From Nocardia sp. XZ_19_385 (GTDB taxonomy: Bacteria > Actinomycetota > Actinomycetes > Mycobacteriales > Mycobacteriaceae): DNA of 64,000 nucleotides. Location of the stretch: assembly GCF_015355755.1 (NCBI RefSeq), contig NZ_JACVEE010000003.1:620001-684000 (forward strand), read 5' to 3'. The notes below the pieces were generated by a model. It ran no database searches. It saw only the letters and a list, made by a program, of their open reading frames with translations, and was not told the origin of the DNA. Position 1 is the stretch's first letter. Each line of letters begins with the position of its first letter. Positions 36,300-45,017 of this stretch are shown here, piece by piece. The position numbers were made by a program, and so were the translations under genes.

Positions 36300-37687
36300 G
36301 ATCGATCCCTGGCCTTCGAAACCTGGTGCTGGCCGCCGCGGCCGCCGTCATCACCAGTGCCGGTGCGGTGCTGGTCCTGCTGCAACCCCCGGACACCACC
36401 CGCAAGATCACCGGGACCGCGGACTCGGCGCCGGGTCTGGCCTGGTCGGTCGACGCCGCGGCGATGTCCGGGCGGGCGGGTGCGGAGTTCCGCGACCCGG
36501 TTGCCGGCACCGAGTACGACTTCGGCGGGGGGCCCGGATTCGTCGACGCCGGTGCCACGCTCGTGACGGTGCTCGGTGTGTCGGATGACAATATGCCCCT
36601 GCGGGATCCGGTCCTGGTCGGCATCGACGCCGAAACCGGCGCACAGCGTTGGCAGGCCGCCGCCCCGGACCTGAGTGGTTGCGGAGCCGCTCCCGTGGCC
36701 GGCCGGCTCGTCTGCTTCGACGCCGACTCGGCGCTGGTCGGCTACGACATCGACACCGGGAATATCACTCGCACGCAGACAGATTGGTACATCTTCGCTA
36801 TCGCCACCGACGCCGATCGCGTGTACATCGCCGAAGGCGACGTCGAGTCCGATGATGTGCGTGTGCATGCCGGAACCGTCGACGACCCGGACGCGCACTG
36901 GTCCCGCGCGTTCGACATGGGCGCCTCGTGGGAAGACCTCCCCGGCGACGCATTGGACGTCTCCCATGGGCAGGGCGTGTTCAGTCTCGGTGGCGATCTC
37001 GCCGGATTCGACCTCGCCAGTGGCAGGGCGACCTGGAGCGCGGACGTGGTCGGCTGCTCCGATGCCACCCCAACCAACGGCGGATTGATCGAACGCACCC
37101 GAAGCGAATGCGACGGTAACGGCCTCACCGGCACAGACCTCATCGACAACACCGGCCGCATCATCGCGACCACCAATAGTGCAGCTGCCCACAATATTTT
37201 GATCGACTTGCCGGCCGACGAAACCATCCCGGTACTGCTCGGCGACAGCGCCTACGACCGTCGCACCGGAACCCTGATGTGGACCAATCCCGAGCTGCTC
37301 GCGACCCAAGAGGCGGACGAACACAATGTCGCCTCCGTGATCGGCACCGCCACGGCGATTATCGGCGATGTCGCCCTGCTGCGAGATACCGCCGCGCACA
37401 CCGCAACCGGCCTGGATATGCGCACCGGCGAGCGCCTATGGCGCATCGAGGCCACCCGTTTCGAAACGGTTCACGGAGGTGACGAGCACGCCGCCGTCTT
37501 TTCCGACTACACCGGACTCTGGGCGATCGACCCGCGAACCGGCGCGACGATATGGGATATCCCGTTCCTCGCCGTGAACGACAAGCCCGACGCCATCACT
37601 GGCGACGGCGAACTCGCGTTCCAGGGGAACGGCCGCTACACCTACGCCAGCGCCCGCACGATGATCGGCCTCCGCCCGCTGGACTGA
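36296..37687 (+). CDS. Exported PQQ-like beta-propeller protein
   Basis: The 463-residue protein has an N-terminal membrane or signal segment (NLVLAAAAAVITSAGAVLVL, residues 9-28) and repeats of the PQQ/YWTD-like kind: GIDAETGAQRWQAAAP, GYDIDTGNITRTQ, GFDLASGRATWSADV, GLDMRTGERLWRIEA and AIDPRTGATIWDIPF. Such propellers are scaffolds or binding modules; the residues for binding PQQ itself cannot be confirmed. It is translationally coupled to the preceding anchored protein and may form a complex with it at the cell surface. Confidence 0.82.
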   Translation: MRSIPGLRNLVLAAAAAVITSAGAVLVLLQPPDTTRKITGTADSAPGLAWSVDAAAMSGRAGAEFRDPVAGTEYDFGGGPGFVDAGATLVTVLGVSDDNMPLRDPVLVGIDAETGAQRWQAAAPDLSGCGAAPVAGRLVCFDADSALVGYDIDTGNITRTQTDWYIFAIATDADRVYIAEGDVESDDVRVHAGTVDDPDAHWSRAFDMGASWEDLPGDALDVSHGQGVFSLGGDLAGFDLASGRATWSADVVGCSDATPTNGGLIERTRSECDGNGLTGTDLIDNTGRIIATTNSAAAHNILIDLPADETIPVLLGDSAYDRRTGTLMWTNPELLATQEADEHNVASVIGTATAIIGDVALLRDTAAHTATGLDMRTGERLWRIEATRFETVHGGDEHAAVFSDYTGLWAIDPRTGATIWDIPFLAVNDKPDAITGDGELAFQGNGRYTYASARTMIGLRPLD

Positions 37688-37696
37688 CCCCCTTTG

Positions 37697-38326
37697 TCAG
37701 CGTTCGGCCGCCAGCCGGACGCCCAGTCCGATGAACAGGCTTCCGGTCGCGGCATCGATCCGACGCCGCACCGATTGTCGTTCGCGCAGCCAGCTGCCGA
37801 TGCGTCCGGCCAGGACGCCGACCGTGCCGTCGGCGAGGAACTCCAGGACGATCAGGACGCCGCCGAGGACGGCGAACTGCGCCCACACCGGACCGGCTGC
37901 GGGGTCGATGAACTGGGGTAGGAGTGCGACCATGAACGTGAACGTCTGCGGGTTGGCCGCAGAGGACACCACACCGTTGAAGAACGCGCGCCGACCCGAC
38001 ATCCCGCCGGCTTCCGGATCATCGACCTGAGGATTGCTGCGCCGGCGGATCAGCTGGATGCCGAGGTAGATCAGGTAGGCGGCCCCGGCGAAGCGCAATA
38101 TCGTGAAAACGACTGGGAACGTGGTCAACAGGACGGCGAGTCCGGCGGCGGCCGCGGCGATGTACAGCGCGTCCCCCGTGACCACCCCGAGGGTGGCCGA
38201 CAGCCCGGCGCGGGCCCCGCCCCGCATGCCGCATCCGAGCACGAACAGCATGTCGGGTCCGGGCGTGACCAGGGCGATGATGGTGGTCACCGTGAATGCG
38301 GCGAGCAGGTGAGGATCAACGGGCAT
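37697..38326 (-). CDS. LysE/RhtB-family exporter
   Basis: The ATG at 38326 gives 209 residues with about six membrane helices. The opening TIIALVTPGPDMLFVLGCG and the LGIQLIRRR and NPQTFTFMVALLPQF segments are diagnostic of the LysE/RhtB superfamily, which exports amino acids or related metabolites. It is convergent with the propeller gene with a gap of nine bases and divergent from a small protein gene. Substrate not determined. Confidence 0.9.
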   Translation of the reverse strand: MPVDPHLLAAFTVTTIIALVTPGPDMLFVLGCGMRGGARAGLSATLGVVTGDALYIAAAAAGLAVLLTTFPVVFTILRFAGAAYLIYLGIQLIRRRSNPQVDDPEAGGMSGRRAFFNGVVSSAANPQTFTFMVALLPQFIDPAAGPVWAQFAVLGGVLIVLEFLADGTVGVLAGRIGSWLRERQSVRRRIDAATGSLFIGLGVRLAAER

Positions 38327-38437
38327 TTCGGTAATCTTTGCAGCCGAATTCGCGGCGCGGAAGCTGTTTGATGGTGCTGGCGACGGGTATTGCGTGCGTT
38401 CGTGCCCCAATACTTCTAGCTGGAGGACAAACCGAAC

Positions 38438-38671
38438 GTGCCTCAAACGCGAGAATCCGCCTTGCGGAACGAAACCGGCTCAGACCTTGCGGTGCTCGAC
38501 ATTCCGGTGCCGGCAGCGACAGCGTTGATCCAGCGCAACCGCGTCGTGCACCTGGTCAGCCGGATAGCGCCGGGGTTGTCGGACGCGGCGCTCGCCGAGC
38601 TCGCCTCGATAGCGGACCAGCTGCGCTGTGCGGAAGGGCTGCCGCCGGTCGAGTTCACCGCTCAGTGGTGA
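38438..38671 (+). CDS. Small hypothetical protein
   Basis: A GTG at 38438 follows GGAGGAC by about ten bases and gives 77 residues. The product is soluble and helical with SDLAVLDIPVPAATALIQR and SDAALAELASIADQL. No known domain was recognised. It is divergent from the LysE-type gene and its last 17 bases overlap the convergent neighbour. Confidence 0.5.
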   Translation: MPQTRESALRNETGSDLAVLDIPVPAATALIQRNRVVHLVSRIAPGLSDAALAELASIADQLRCAEGLPPVEFTAQW

Positions 38672-39155
38672 CTCCTGCAGCGGCGGGCTGGACCCAGCGG
38701 CGGAGGGCATCGATGGTGGATTCCGGAGAGGTGTTGAAGCACAAACGGATTCCGGGAGCGACCTCGGTAACCACGTTGACGAGACGCTCGAACAGCAGCG
38801 TGTGTTCGGCCGCCATGCGAACCCCCGCCCCGATCATCGCGACCCGGAACGTCCTGCCCGCAGCGCATTCGCGCAGCTTCGCCTCGGCGGCCTCGGGGGC
38901 CGCGGGCACCTGGCAGGACACGATGTCGAATCCTGCGGCCCGCAGCGCGGTTTCGCCCGCCTCGATCCGGGCGGTGAGCGCCGCCTCGTCGAGACCCGGG
39001 TAGCGGCTGTAGTCGACGGCGCTGGGGTGCAGTCCGATCGACAACACGGTCGAATTCTGTGGTTCCACTGGATGATCCTCCGCTTTTGCGACGAGCATGA
39101 ACAGTGCCAGGCACACGCCCGACAGGGTGAGGGCGATCGCCGCAGCCCTCACCAC
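38655..39155 (-). CDS. Membrane-anchored or secreted protein, unknown function
   Basis: The 166-residue frame starts at a GTG at 39155 with an N-terminal hydrophobic segment (AAAIALTLSGVCLALFML, residues 4-21) and then an exported domain with SIGLHPSAVDYSRYPGLDE, ARIEAGETALRAAGFDI and MIGAGVRMAAEHTLLFER. Codon use looks genuine, but no strong ribosome-binding site is present. The mid-domain resembles a small Rossmann-like family of actinobacterial hypothetical proteins. Function unknown. Confidence 0.6.
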   Translation of the reverse strand: MVRAAAIALTLSGVCLALFMLVAKAEDHPVEPQNSTVLSIGLHPSAVDYSRYPGLDEAALTARIEAGETALRAAGFDIVSCQVPAAPEAAEAKLRECAAGRTFRVAMIGAGVRMAAEHTLLFERLVNVVTEVAPGIRLCFNTSPESTIDALRRWVQPAAAGVTTER

Positions 39156-39257
39156 GGGGTGGTCGTTGTCGTCATGGGACCAGCCTCGCGCCGGTCATGA
39201 TTCGGCTCCAGGGACAGCCGGTACCACCCCGGACGGTCGGCCCTGCGGCACGATGGG

Positions 39258-40109
39258 ATGGTGGACAGAGCCGAGTTGGCCATGGTGCTGCGCACCGCGC
39301 GATCCCGCATCAAACCCGCGGATGCCGGGCTGGCGGGTGGACCGCGCAGGCAGGTTCCCGGGTTGCGGCGGGAGGAAGTCGCTCAGTTGGCCGGACTGAG
39401 TGTCGACTATGTGGTCCGGCTCGAGCAGGCGCGTGGCCCCAAGCCCTCCGATCAGGTGCTGGGCGCCTTGTCACGGGCACTGCGATTGAGCGACTCCGAC
39501 CGTGATCTGATCTTCCGGCTCGCCGGTTCCGATCCGCCCCAGGCCGGCCGCATCCCGATGGCGATCCGCCCCAGCGTCCTGCGCCTGCTGGATCGTATGG
39601 CGGACCTGCCCGCCCTGGTTCTGTCCGCCAAATCCGATGTGCTGGCGTGGAATCCGCTGGCGGCGGCACTGTTCGGCGACTTCTCCGAATGGGTGCCCGC
39701 CCAGCGCAACATCATGTGGCAGCGCTTCCTCGGCATCGGACTCGACCGGCTCCGCATGACACCGGCGGAGGAAGCCGCCAATGCCGTCGACTGCGTCGGC
39801 TGTCTGCGCACGGTGCGGGCCAAATACCCGAAGGACCCCGGCCTGGCCCAGCTGATCGCCGAACTCCGGAGCGGCAGCACACGATTCGACGAACTGTGGC
39901 GGGCCGGGCGCTCAGGACAGCTGCGCAGCCTCACCAAAACCATCGCTCATCCCGACCTGGGCACCCTCACCCTCGATTGCGACGCGCTGCTGGTGCCCGA
40001 GGCCGATCAAACCGTCGTCGTCTATTCCGCCGCACCCGGCACGCCGTCCGCCTCGGCCCTCGAACTCCTCCGCGTCACCGGCCTCCAACGGTTCAGCCCG
40101 ACCAGCTGA
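39258..40109 (+). CDS. XRE-family regulator with MmyB-like ligand domain
   Basis: The 283-residue protein has a helix-turn-helix of the XRE kind near residues 30-80 (LRREEVAQLAGLSVDYVVRL EQ-type recognition helix) and a C-terminal domain with RLLDRMADLPALVLSAKSDV, LAWNPLAAALFGDF and a later TLDCDALLVPEADQTVVVYS. This is the MmyB-like ligand-binding domain, proposed to bind fatty acids. These regulators often control an adjacent short-chain dehydrogenase or oxygenase. It is convergent with the PhyH gene, six bases apart. Confidence 0.93.
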   Translation: MVDRAELAMVLRTARSRIKPADAGLAGGPRRQVPGLRREEVAQLAGLSVDYVVRLEQARGPKPSDQVLGALSRALRLSDSDRDLIFRLAGSDPPQAGRIPMAIRPSVLRLLDRMADLPALVLSAKSDVLAWNPLAAALFGDFSEWVPAQRNIMWQRFLGIGLDRLRMTPAEEAANAVDCVGCLRTVRAKYPKDPGLAQLIAELRSGSTRFDELWRAGRSGQLRSLTKTIAHPDLGTLTLDCDALLVPEADQTVVVYSAAPGTPSASALELLRVTGLQRFSPTS

Positions 40110-40115
40110 GGACCG

Positions 40116-40892
40116 TTAGATGGACGATCCGACCCGCGGGTATCGGTCGGTATCGAACGGTTGTCCCGGTTCGATCCCGTTGACCTCGTCCTGATACGGC
40201 TGGTCGGCGTCCGGGTGGTAGGTGGCCGCGGCGTCCATGTAGACAGTCGCCAAACTGATGCGGGCGGTGTCGGTTTCGTTGGCGCCCGCCATGTGGACGA
40301 GCCTGGCGTCGTGGAAGGTGCAGTCGCCTGCCCGCAGCGGGACGGTGACCCGCGGCCACCACTGCAGTTCGGGACGCGACTCGAAGGGATCGAACGACAG
40401 GTCCATGCCCTGCGGCCAGTCCTGCGAACCCGGCACGAAGGACATGCAGCCACGCTCGACCGGCACATCCACCAGCGCGACCCAGGCGGTCAATGCCGCC
40501 CCGCTGACCGGGAAGGCGGGGGCGTCGATGTGCAGCGGCGTTCTCGTCCCGCCGGGGCTGCGCTTGCGGAGCAGTTCGCTCTTGAACATGCGCAGCGGCT
40601 GACCGGCCAACTTCTCCGCGATCCCGGTGATCCCGGGATGCAGCGCCAGCCGGCGCATCGCGGCGCTCTTGGCTTCGGGTTCGGCCACCCAATCCATCAC
40701 ATTGCCGTTGCCCTCCTCGTCCCAGGAGATCTTCTCGTGCCGATCGAGCTGGTCCTGCGCATCCGCGAGGAACTCCCTGATCTCGTCCTGACTCAGCGCA
40801 CGCGGAATGTGCAGGTAACCGTCCCGCCGGTACTGCTGGATCGCCGCGGCCGAAAGCGTCTGCGGCGTAGTGATATTCATCAGTTCGGTCAT
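40116..40892 (-). CDS. Phytanoyl-CoA dioxygenase (PhyH) family oxygenase
   Basis: The 258-residue protein is an Fe(II)/2-oxoglutarate oxygenase. The iron ligands are H-x-D in LHIDAPAFP and a distal His in ARLVHMAGAN; the Arg after it (TARISLATVYM) likely binds 2-oxoglutarate. The start (AAIQQYRRDGYLHIPRALS) is typical of PhyH proteins. Substrate could be an acyl chain, a secondary metabolite or ectoine-like; nothing here decides. An in-frame ATG four codons in is an alternative start. Confidence 0.88.
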   Translation of the reverse strand: MTELMNITTPQTLSAAAIQQYRRDGYLHIPRALSQDEIREFLADAQDQLDRHEKISWDEEGNGNVMDWVAEPEAKSAAMRRLALHPGITGIAEKLAGQPLRMFKSELLRKRSPGGTRTPLHIDAPAFPVSGAALTAWVALVDVPVERGCMSFVPGSQDWPQGMDLSFDPFESRPELQWWPRVTVPLRAGDCTFHDARLVHMAGANETDTARISLATVYMDAAATYHPDADQPYQDEVNGIEPGQPFDTDRYPRVGSSI

Positions 40893-40986
40893 AAGTCCAC
40901 GCTAACCGTCAATTAGGACAGCCTGGTTCCTAGGCGATGTCGACGTCCGGGTCGTGCGACGCCGTCCGCGGGTCGGCGGCACACGG

Positions 40987-41016
40987 ATCCCCGGCTGGTG
41001 GCACCCGGCCGGGGAT
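40987..41016. terminator. Hairpin upstream of micropeptide gene
   Basis: ATCCCCGGC and GCCGGGGAT form a perfect 9-bp stem, then TGTGGTTTTGTG on the plus strand. With the terminator at 41227 it brackets a 33-residue gene. Confidence 0.6.
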
Positions 41017-41101
41017 TGTGGTTTTGTGTGGTTGAGCAGCGGCTAATTCGATCCGTTACCCTGGTCGCTGCTAGAGAGAGATCGCTCGAGGTTAGGAAAA
41101 C

Positions 41102-41203
41102 ATGGGAAGCACCGCGCTCGACATTGTCGCTTTGATCACCAACCGCGTTGCGGCATTCTGGAATTGGATGGCCACCGGCTCCGCGGGATTCCCTCCGCTG
41201 TGA
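41102..41203 (+). CDS. 33-residue hydrophobic micropeptide
   Basis: An ATG with TTAGGAAAAC immediately upstream opens a 34-codon frame ending TGA. The peptide (MGSTALDIVALITNRVAAFW, then a Trp-Met-rich amphipathic end and SAGFPPL) is likely membrane associated. It stands alone between two hairpins, so it has its own transcript. No family is recognised, and its coding status rests on the site, the terminators and the absence of any other use for the segment. Confidence 0.5.
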   Translation: MGSTALDIVALITNRVAAFWNWMATGSAGFPPL

Positions 41204-41226
41204 CGTCACGCTGATCAAATCTCGGC

Positions 41227-41276
41227 GAAACCCCCTGGTCTGTACCTCATCCGAGGCATCGGCCCGGGGGTTTTCT
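41227..41276 (+). terminator. Intrinsic terminator after micropeptide gene
   Basis: AAACCCCC pairs with GGGGGTTTT around a loop of about 30 bases, ending in TTTTCTC. It closes the micropeptide transcript 24 bp after its stop. Confidence 0.75.
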
Positions 41277-41312
41277 CATACGTAGGCCCGGTCACCGTCG
41301 TATCTTGTGGGC

Positions 41313-41876
41313 ATGAGCATTGGTGGCGAGCGGATTCGCACGCCGCGCTGGTTCGTCTTCGCCATGGGCTTGCTCACCCTGGTCGTCGCGGCGCTGTGCC
41401 TGGCGCTGTGCTGGGTGCTCGCCGCGCAGGGCACCTTCGTCGCCAAAGCGCTGCTGTGGGCCGCGCTGGTGGGGTTCGGGCTGGTATCGGCGGCGCTCGG
41501 GTTGATCGGGCTGGTGCGCTACCACGCGATCCAATTGTGCCTGGCCGCACCTCTGTTCATCGGCATCCTGGCCGCGCTGGTCTGGTATGAGATTCCGGAG
41601 CGGGCGGGGTGGGAGGTCACTCGCGGGATCCTGGAGGACCAGGCGGTCGAGTGCGCGCATCCGGGGGAGCGCACCCGGCTGGGTGTCTACCTGGTCCGTT
41701 TCGTCGAGCGCCGCGACGGCGGGTGCCTGTTCTACACCGAAGGGGCCGACCTGGATTGGTCGGGCTTCGCCTACTTCCCGGACAGCCCGCCCCCGGTGCT
41801 GGGCCGCCCGCAGGGGCCGGGCATCGGGTACGAAGCGTTCGACGGCGATTGGTACCGCTTCACCGAAAACTCCTGA
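41313..41876 (+). CDS. Membrane protein, unknown function
   Basis: An ATG at 41313 gives 187 residues with three membrane helices (about residues 13-35, 43-63 and 72-88) and a soluble C-terminal half (VTRGILEDQAVECAHPGERT, VEGRR-like, SGFAYFPDSPPPVLG). No ribosome-binding site precedes it, but a TATCTT -10-like element seven bases upstream makes a leaderless transcript plausible. The exported domain has two Cys. No family recognised. Confidence 0.75.
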   Translation: MSIGGERIRTPRWFVFAMGLLTLVVAALCLALCWVLAAQGTFVAKALLWAALVGFGLVSAALGLIGLVRYHAIQLCLAAPLFIGILAALVWYEIPERAGWEVTRGILEDQAVECAHPGERTRLGVYLVRFVERRDGGCLFYTEGADLDWSGFAYFPDSPPPVLGRPQGPGIGYEAFDGDWYRFTENS

Positions 41877-41976
41877 ATTCCCTGCCGCCACGCGGGTGCT
41901 GAATGTTAGCTGGGAGCCATTTGGGGTTACTGTCGTTTCGCTGTGTCGGTAGGTGGGGGCGCGGAACGGAGGAGCA

Positions 41977-42768
41977 ATGGGTCTCGGATCGGTGTTCGTC
42001 AGCGAAGCGGTCGGTACAGCAGTGCTGGTTCTGCTCGGCGCCGGAGTCGTAGCCAACGTATTGCTGGTGAAGTCGAAAGGGTTCGACGGCGGCTGGCTGC
42101 TGATCAACTTCGGCTGGGGCCTGGGCGTGATGGCCGGCGTCTACCTGGCCTTCAAAACCGGAGCCCACCTGAATCCGGCTGTCACCCTCGGCATTCTGAC
42201 CAGCGGTGCCAGCGACTACGCGCCCGGCATACCGGTGACCTTCGGCGCCACGCTGACCTACATCGCCGCCCAGGTGTGCGGTGCGTTCGTCGGTGCGTGC
42301 CTGGCCTATCTCGCCTACAAGAAGCACTTCGACGCCGAACCGGACGCGGCCAAGAAGCTCGCGGTCTTCGCCACCGGGCCCGAAATCCGCGACTACCGCT
42401 GGAATCTGCTCACCGAGATCATCGCGACGTTCGTGCTCGTGCTCGTGGTGCTGTCGTTCGGGAACACGCCTTCGGGTCTGGGCCCGCTCGCGGTCGCGCT
42501 GCTGGTCGTCGGCATCGGCGCCTCGCTCGGCGGTCCCACCGGCTACGCCATCAACCCCGCCCGCGACCTCGGGCCACGGTTGGCGCACGCGGTCCTGCCG
42601 GTCGGCCGCACCGCGCGCACCCCGGTCGCGGTCGGCGCGCACCCGTCGGCCGATCCCGGAGCGGACCACCCGGCCGGCTCCAGCGATTGGAGCTACGCCT
42701 GGGTCCCGGTCCTCGGGCCGACCCTCGGCGGCATCCTCGCGGGCCTGGCCTCGCAGTTCCTGTTCTGA
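41977..42768 (+). CDS. Aquaglyceroporin / glycerol facilitator family protein
   Basis: The ATG at 41977 follows GGAGGAGC and gives 263 residues. Both NPA boxes are present: HLNPAVT near residue 68 and AINPARDLGPRLA near residue 196; the Asp after the second box is typical of glycerol facilitators rather than water-only aquaporins. Six membrane helices are visible. The loop between helices 5 and 6 is longer than usual (GAHPSADPGADHPAGSS). No glpK or glpD is adjacent. Confidence 0.93.
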   Translation: MGLGSVFVSEAVGTAVLVLLGAGVVANVLLVKSKGFDGGWLLINFGWGLGVMAGVYLAFKTGAHLNPAVTLGILTSGASDYAPGIPVTFGATLTYIAAQVCGAFVGACLAYLAYKKHFDAEPDAAKKLAVFATGPEIRDYRWNLLTEIIATFVLVLVVLSFGNTPSGLGPLAVALLVVGIGASLGGPTGYAINPARDLGPRLAHAVLPVGRTARTPVAVGAHPSADPGADHPAGSSDWSYAWVPVLGPTLGGILAGLASQFLF

Positions 42769-42771
42769 TTC

Positions 42772-43497
42772 TCAGCGCTGGCGCGGCTCGATCCAGAGCG
42801 CTTCGGCGAGGGCGCAGAGGTCGCCGTCCGGGGTGGCCAGCGCGACCCCGACGGTGTATTTGCGGCCGTCCCGGTTGGCCGCCCAGGAATACGAAATGTA
42901 GTCCGCGCCAACAGAAATCGGCTGCAACTGGGTGGCGGTGAGCGCGGCGGTGACCGCGCCGGGCCGCATGCCGTGCATGGTCATGGCCGCCCAGCCGCCG
43001 GGGCAATCGAGCAGTGACCACACGTGTTCGGCGCCGAGGGTGCCGTCGGCGCCACCCAGCGCCGGGTCCGGTGTCCAGGCCCCGGCGATGAGGTCGTGAC
43101 CGGGCAGTTTCGAGGTGAACAACCGCATCCCGCGGCCGGGTGCACAGTCCGCGCCGCAGCCGTAGCAGTCGGTGCGCGGGCGTTCGCGGGACACCAGTGC
43201 CGCCTCGGTGGCCGCCTTCGCTTCCGCCCAGGACGGTACCGGCGGCGCGACGATGCCGACCGTCGCCTTCGCGGTCTCCGCCAGGAGCAAACCGTCGGCA
43301 TCGGTGAGCGTCCGTGCGCCGGACTCGGTGGACGCGATCGTCAGTGGCTGCTCGATCGGGACCGGGGCCCGGAAATCGACCCGCAACTCGGTCGGATCTT
43401 CGGAATTCGCGGCGAGCACACCGGCCACATACCCGCCGAACGCCACCTCCGGATACCCGTGCGCATACCCCGGAATCCTGACCGCCACCTCAACCAT
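42772..43497 (-). CDS. Hypothetical protein, thioesterase-like fold
   Basis: The ATG at 43497 follows AAGGG and gives 241 residues. The first half (HGYPEVAFGGYVAGVLAANS, LRVDFRAPVPIEQPL) and second half (VWSLLDCPGGWAAMT, YSWAANRDGRKYTVGVALA) each resemble one hotdog domain, so a double-hotdog thioesterase-like fold is likely. Four Cys in RTDCYGCGADCAPGRG suggest a metal site. Catalytic residues are not clear. The gene overlaps no neighbour; it is divergent from the lectin gene. Confidence 0.7.
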   Translation of the reverse strand: MVEVAVRIPGYAHGYPEVAFGGYVAGVLAANSEDPTELRVDFRAPVPIEQPLTIASTESGARTLTDADGLLLAETAKATVGIVAPPVPSWAEAKAATEAALVSRERPRTDCYGCGADCAPGRGMRLFTSKLPGHDLIAGAWTPDPALGGADGTLGAEHVWSLLDCPGGWAAMTMHGMRPGAVTAALTATQLQPISVGADYISYSWAANRDGRKYTVGVALATPDGDLCALAEALWIEPRQR

Positions 43498-43646
43498 GTT
43501 CCAACCCTTCACACACGCTGCCGCTCGAGGTTCGACACTACCGAGGGCCTCCGACAGCGCCGGTTTCGAGTGTCGGACGACTTCGCCAGGCATATGCTGA
43601 GGTGGACGCATTGGTGTGGAGTCCGGTTCGCTGCTCCGATCCCAGA

Positions 43647-45017
43647 ATGGTCAGGCGCATGGCAGGTAATTCCAAGATGTCCGTGGTGGCGTGGGGTGCC
43701 AACCGCCTGGATATCCTCGCCGTCGGGGCCGGTAGCTCGTTGTTCCACAAGGCCTGGGACGGGGTGCGCTGGCATCCTGGGGGGACGGTCTGGCAGGGGC
43801 ACGGCGGCACCACCCTCAACCCCGATTTGACGGTGGGCGATCCGGCGGTGGTGGCGTGGGGGTCCAATCGGCTCGACATCTTCTATCGGGACACCAGTCA
43901 AGCCAATCGCATGCTGCACCAGGCCTGGGATGGTGCGGCGTGGCGGCCGGGGGTGGGGGACTGGGAGAACCTGGGCGGAAATCTGGGCGGCGACCCGGCC
44001 GTGGCTTCGTGGGGAGCGAACCGGCTCGATATTTTCGTCAAAGGGCCGGGCAACAATATGTTCCATAAGGCGTGGGACGGCAGTGCCTGGCGGCCGGGTC
44101 CGACCGACTGGGAGAACCTGGGCGGGAGCCTGGGTGGTGATCCGGCGGTCGTCTCGTGGGGGCCGAACCGGCTGGAAATTTTCGTTAAAGGGCCGGGTAA
44201 CAACATGTTTCATAAGGCGTGGGACGGTAGCGCCTGGCGGCCTGGGGTGACGGAATGGGAGAACCTGGGCGGGAATCTGGGTGGCGATCCTGCCGTGGTC
44301 TCGTGGGGGCCGAACCGGCTCGATATTTTCGTTAAAGGGCCGGGTAACAACATGTTTCATAAGGCGTGGGACGGTAGCGCCTGGCGGCCCGGCGTGACCG
44401 AGTGGGAGAACCTGGGCGGGAATCTGGGTGGCGATCCTGCCGTGGCGTCCTGGGGGCCGAACCGGCTCGACATTTTCGTCAAAGGGCCGAGTAACAACAT
44501 GTTTCATAAGGCGTGGGACGGCAGTGCCTGGCGGCCCGGCGTGACCGAGTGGGAGAACCTGGGCGGAAGCCTCGGCGGCGACCCCGCCGTCACCTCCTGG
44601 GGGCCGAACCGGCTGGACATCGTCGTGTCCGGCCCGGGCAACAACGTCTTCCACAAAGCCTGGGACGGCGCGAACTGGCGGCCGAGCCGAACCGATTGGG
44701 AGCTCTTGGGATTGGGGGCCACCGGCCCGGGGCCCGGCCCCGGACCCGGACCGCTCAATCCGACCTGCGCCGTGGAAGTCACCGGGCCGGGTAGCGACGC
44801 CGTAGTCCCGGTCCGCGTCTTCGGCGGCGGATTCAGCGGGTCGGAGCCGGTCCACATCGAACGGGACGGCAACTTCGCCGGAACGGTCACCGCCAGTTCC
44901 GGCAGTTACAGCATCAACCTCGGCGCGTTCGTCAGCCATCCGCCCCGGCTCGTCGTCTTCCAAGCGTTCGGTGCGCAGAGCGGCAGAGCGTCCAACAAGG
45001 CCGGCATCACCCTCTGA
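43647..45017 (+). CDS. PLL-like seven-bladed beta-propeller lectin
   Basis: The 456-residue protein has seven tandem repeats of 47-51 residues, each with a core like WGPNRLDIFVKGPGNNMFHK and AWDGSAWRPG. The WG-NRLDIF...FHK-WDG pattern is that of the Photorhabdus PLL/PHL family of fucose/O-methylated-sugar-binding propellers, whose members also have seven blades. A Gly-Pro linker and a C-terminal Ig-like domain (VRVFGGGFSGSEPVHIE) follow. No signal peptide is evident. ATG at 43647 or 43659 could be the start. It probably binds surface or host glycans. Blades 3-6 are almost identical at DNA level, a sign of recent amplification. Confidence 0.82.
   Translation: MVRRMAGNSKMSVVAWGANRLDILAVGAGSSLFHKAWDGVRWHPGGTVWQGHGGTTLNPDLTVGDPAVVAWGSNRLDIFYRDTSQANRMLHQAWDGAAWRPGVGDWENLGGNLGGDPAVASWGANRLDIFVKGPGNNMFHKAWDGSAWRPGPTDWENLGGSLGGDPAVVSWGPNRLEIFVKGPGNNMFHKAWDGSAWRPGVTEWENLGGNLGGDPAVVSWGPNRLDIFVKGPGNNMFHKAWDGSAWRPGVTEWENLGGNLGGDPAVASWGPNRLDIFVKGPSNNMFHKAWDGSAWRPGVTEWENLGGSLGGDPAVTSWGPNRLDIVVSGPGNNVFHKAWDGANWRPSRTDWELLGLGATGPGPGPGPGPLNPTCAVEVTGPGSDAVVPVRVFGGGFSGSEPVHIERDGNFAGTVTASSGSYSINLGAFVSHPPRLVVFQAFGAQSGRASNKAGITL
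43989..44723 (+). repeat. Near-identical 147-bp tandem repeats in lectin gene
   Basis: Five units of 147 bp (beginning at 43989, 44136, 44283, 44430 and 44577) encode blades 3-7. Units 3-6 differ at few positions. They are in frame and part of the coding sequence, not a CRISPR array, and could expand or contract by recombination. Confidence 0.9.

Noticed and set aside
43989..44723. Regular 147-bp repeats as a CRISPR-like array
   Set aside because: Units are in frame, contiguous and encode propeller blades; no spacers or cas genes.
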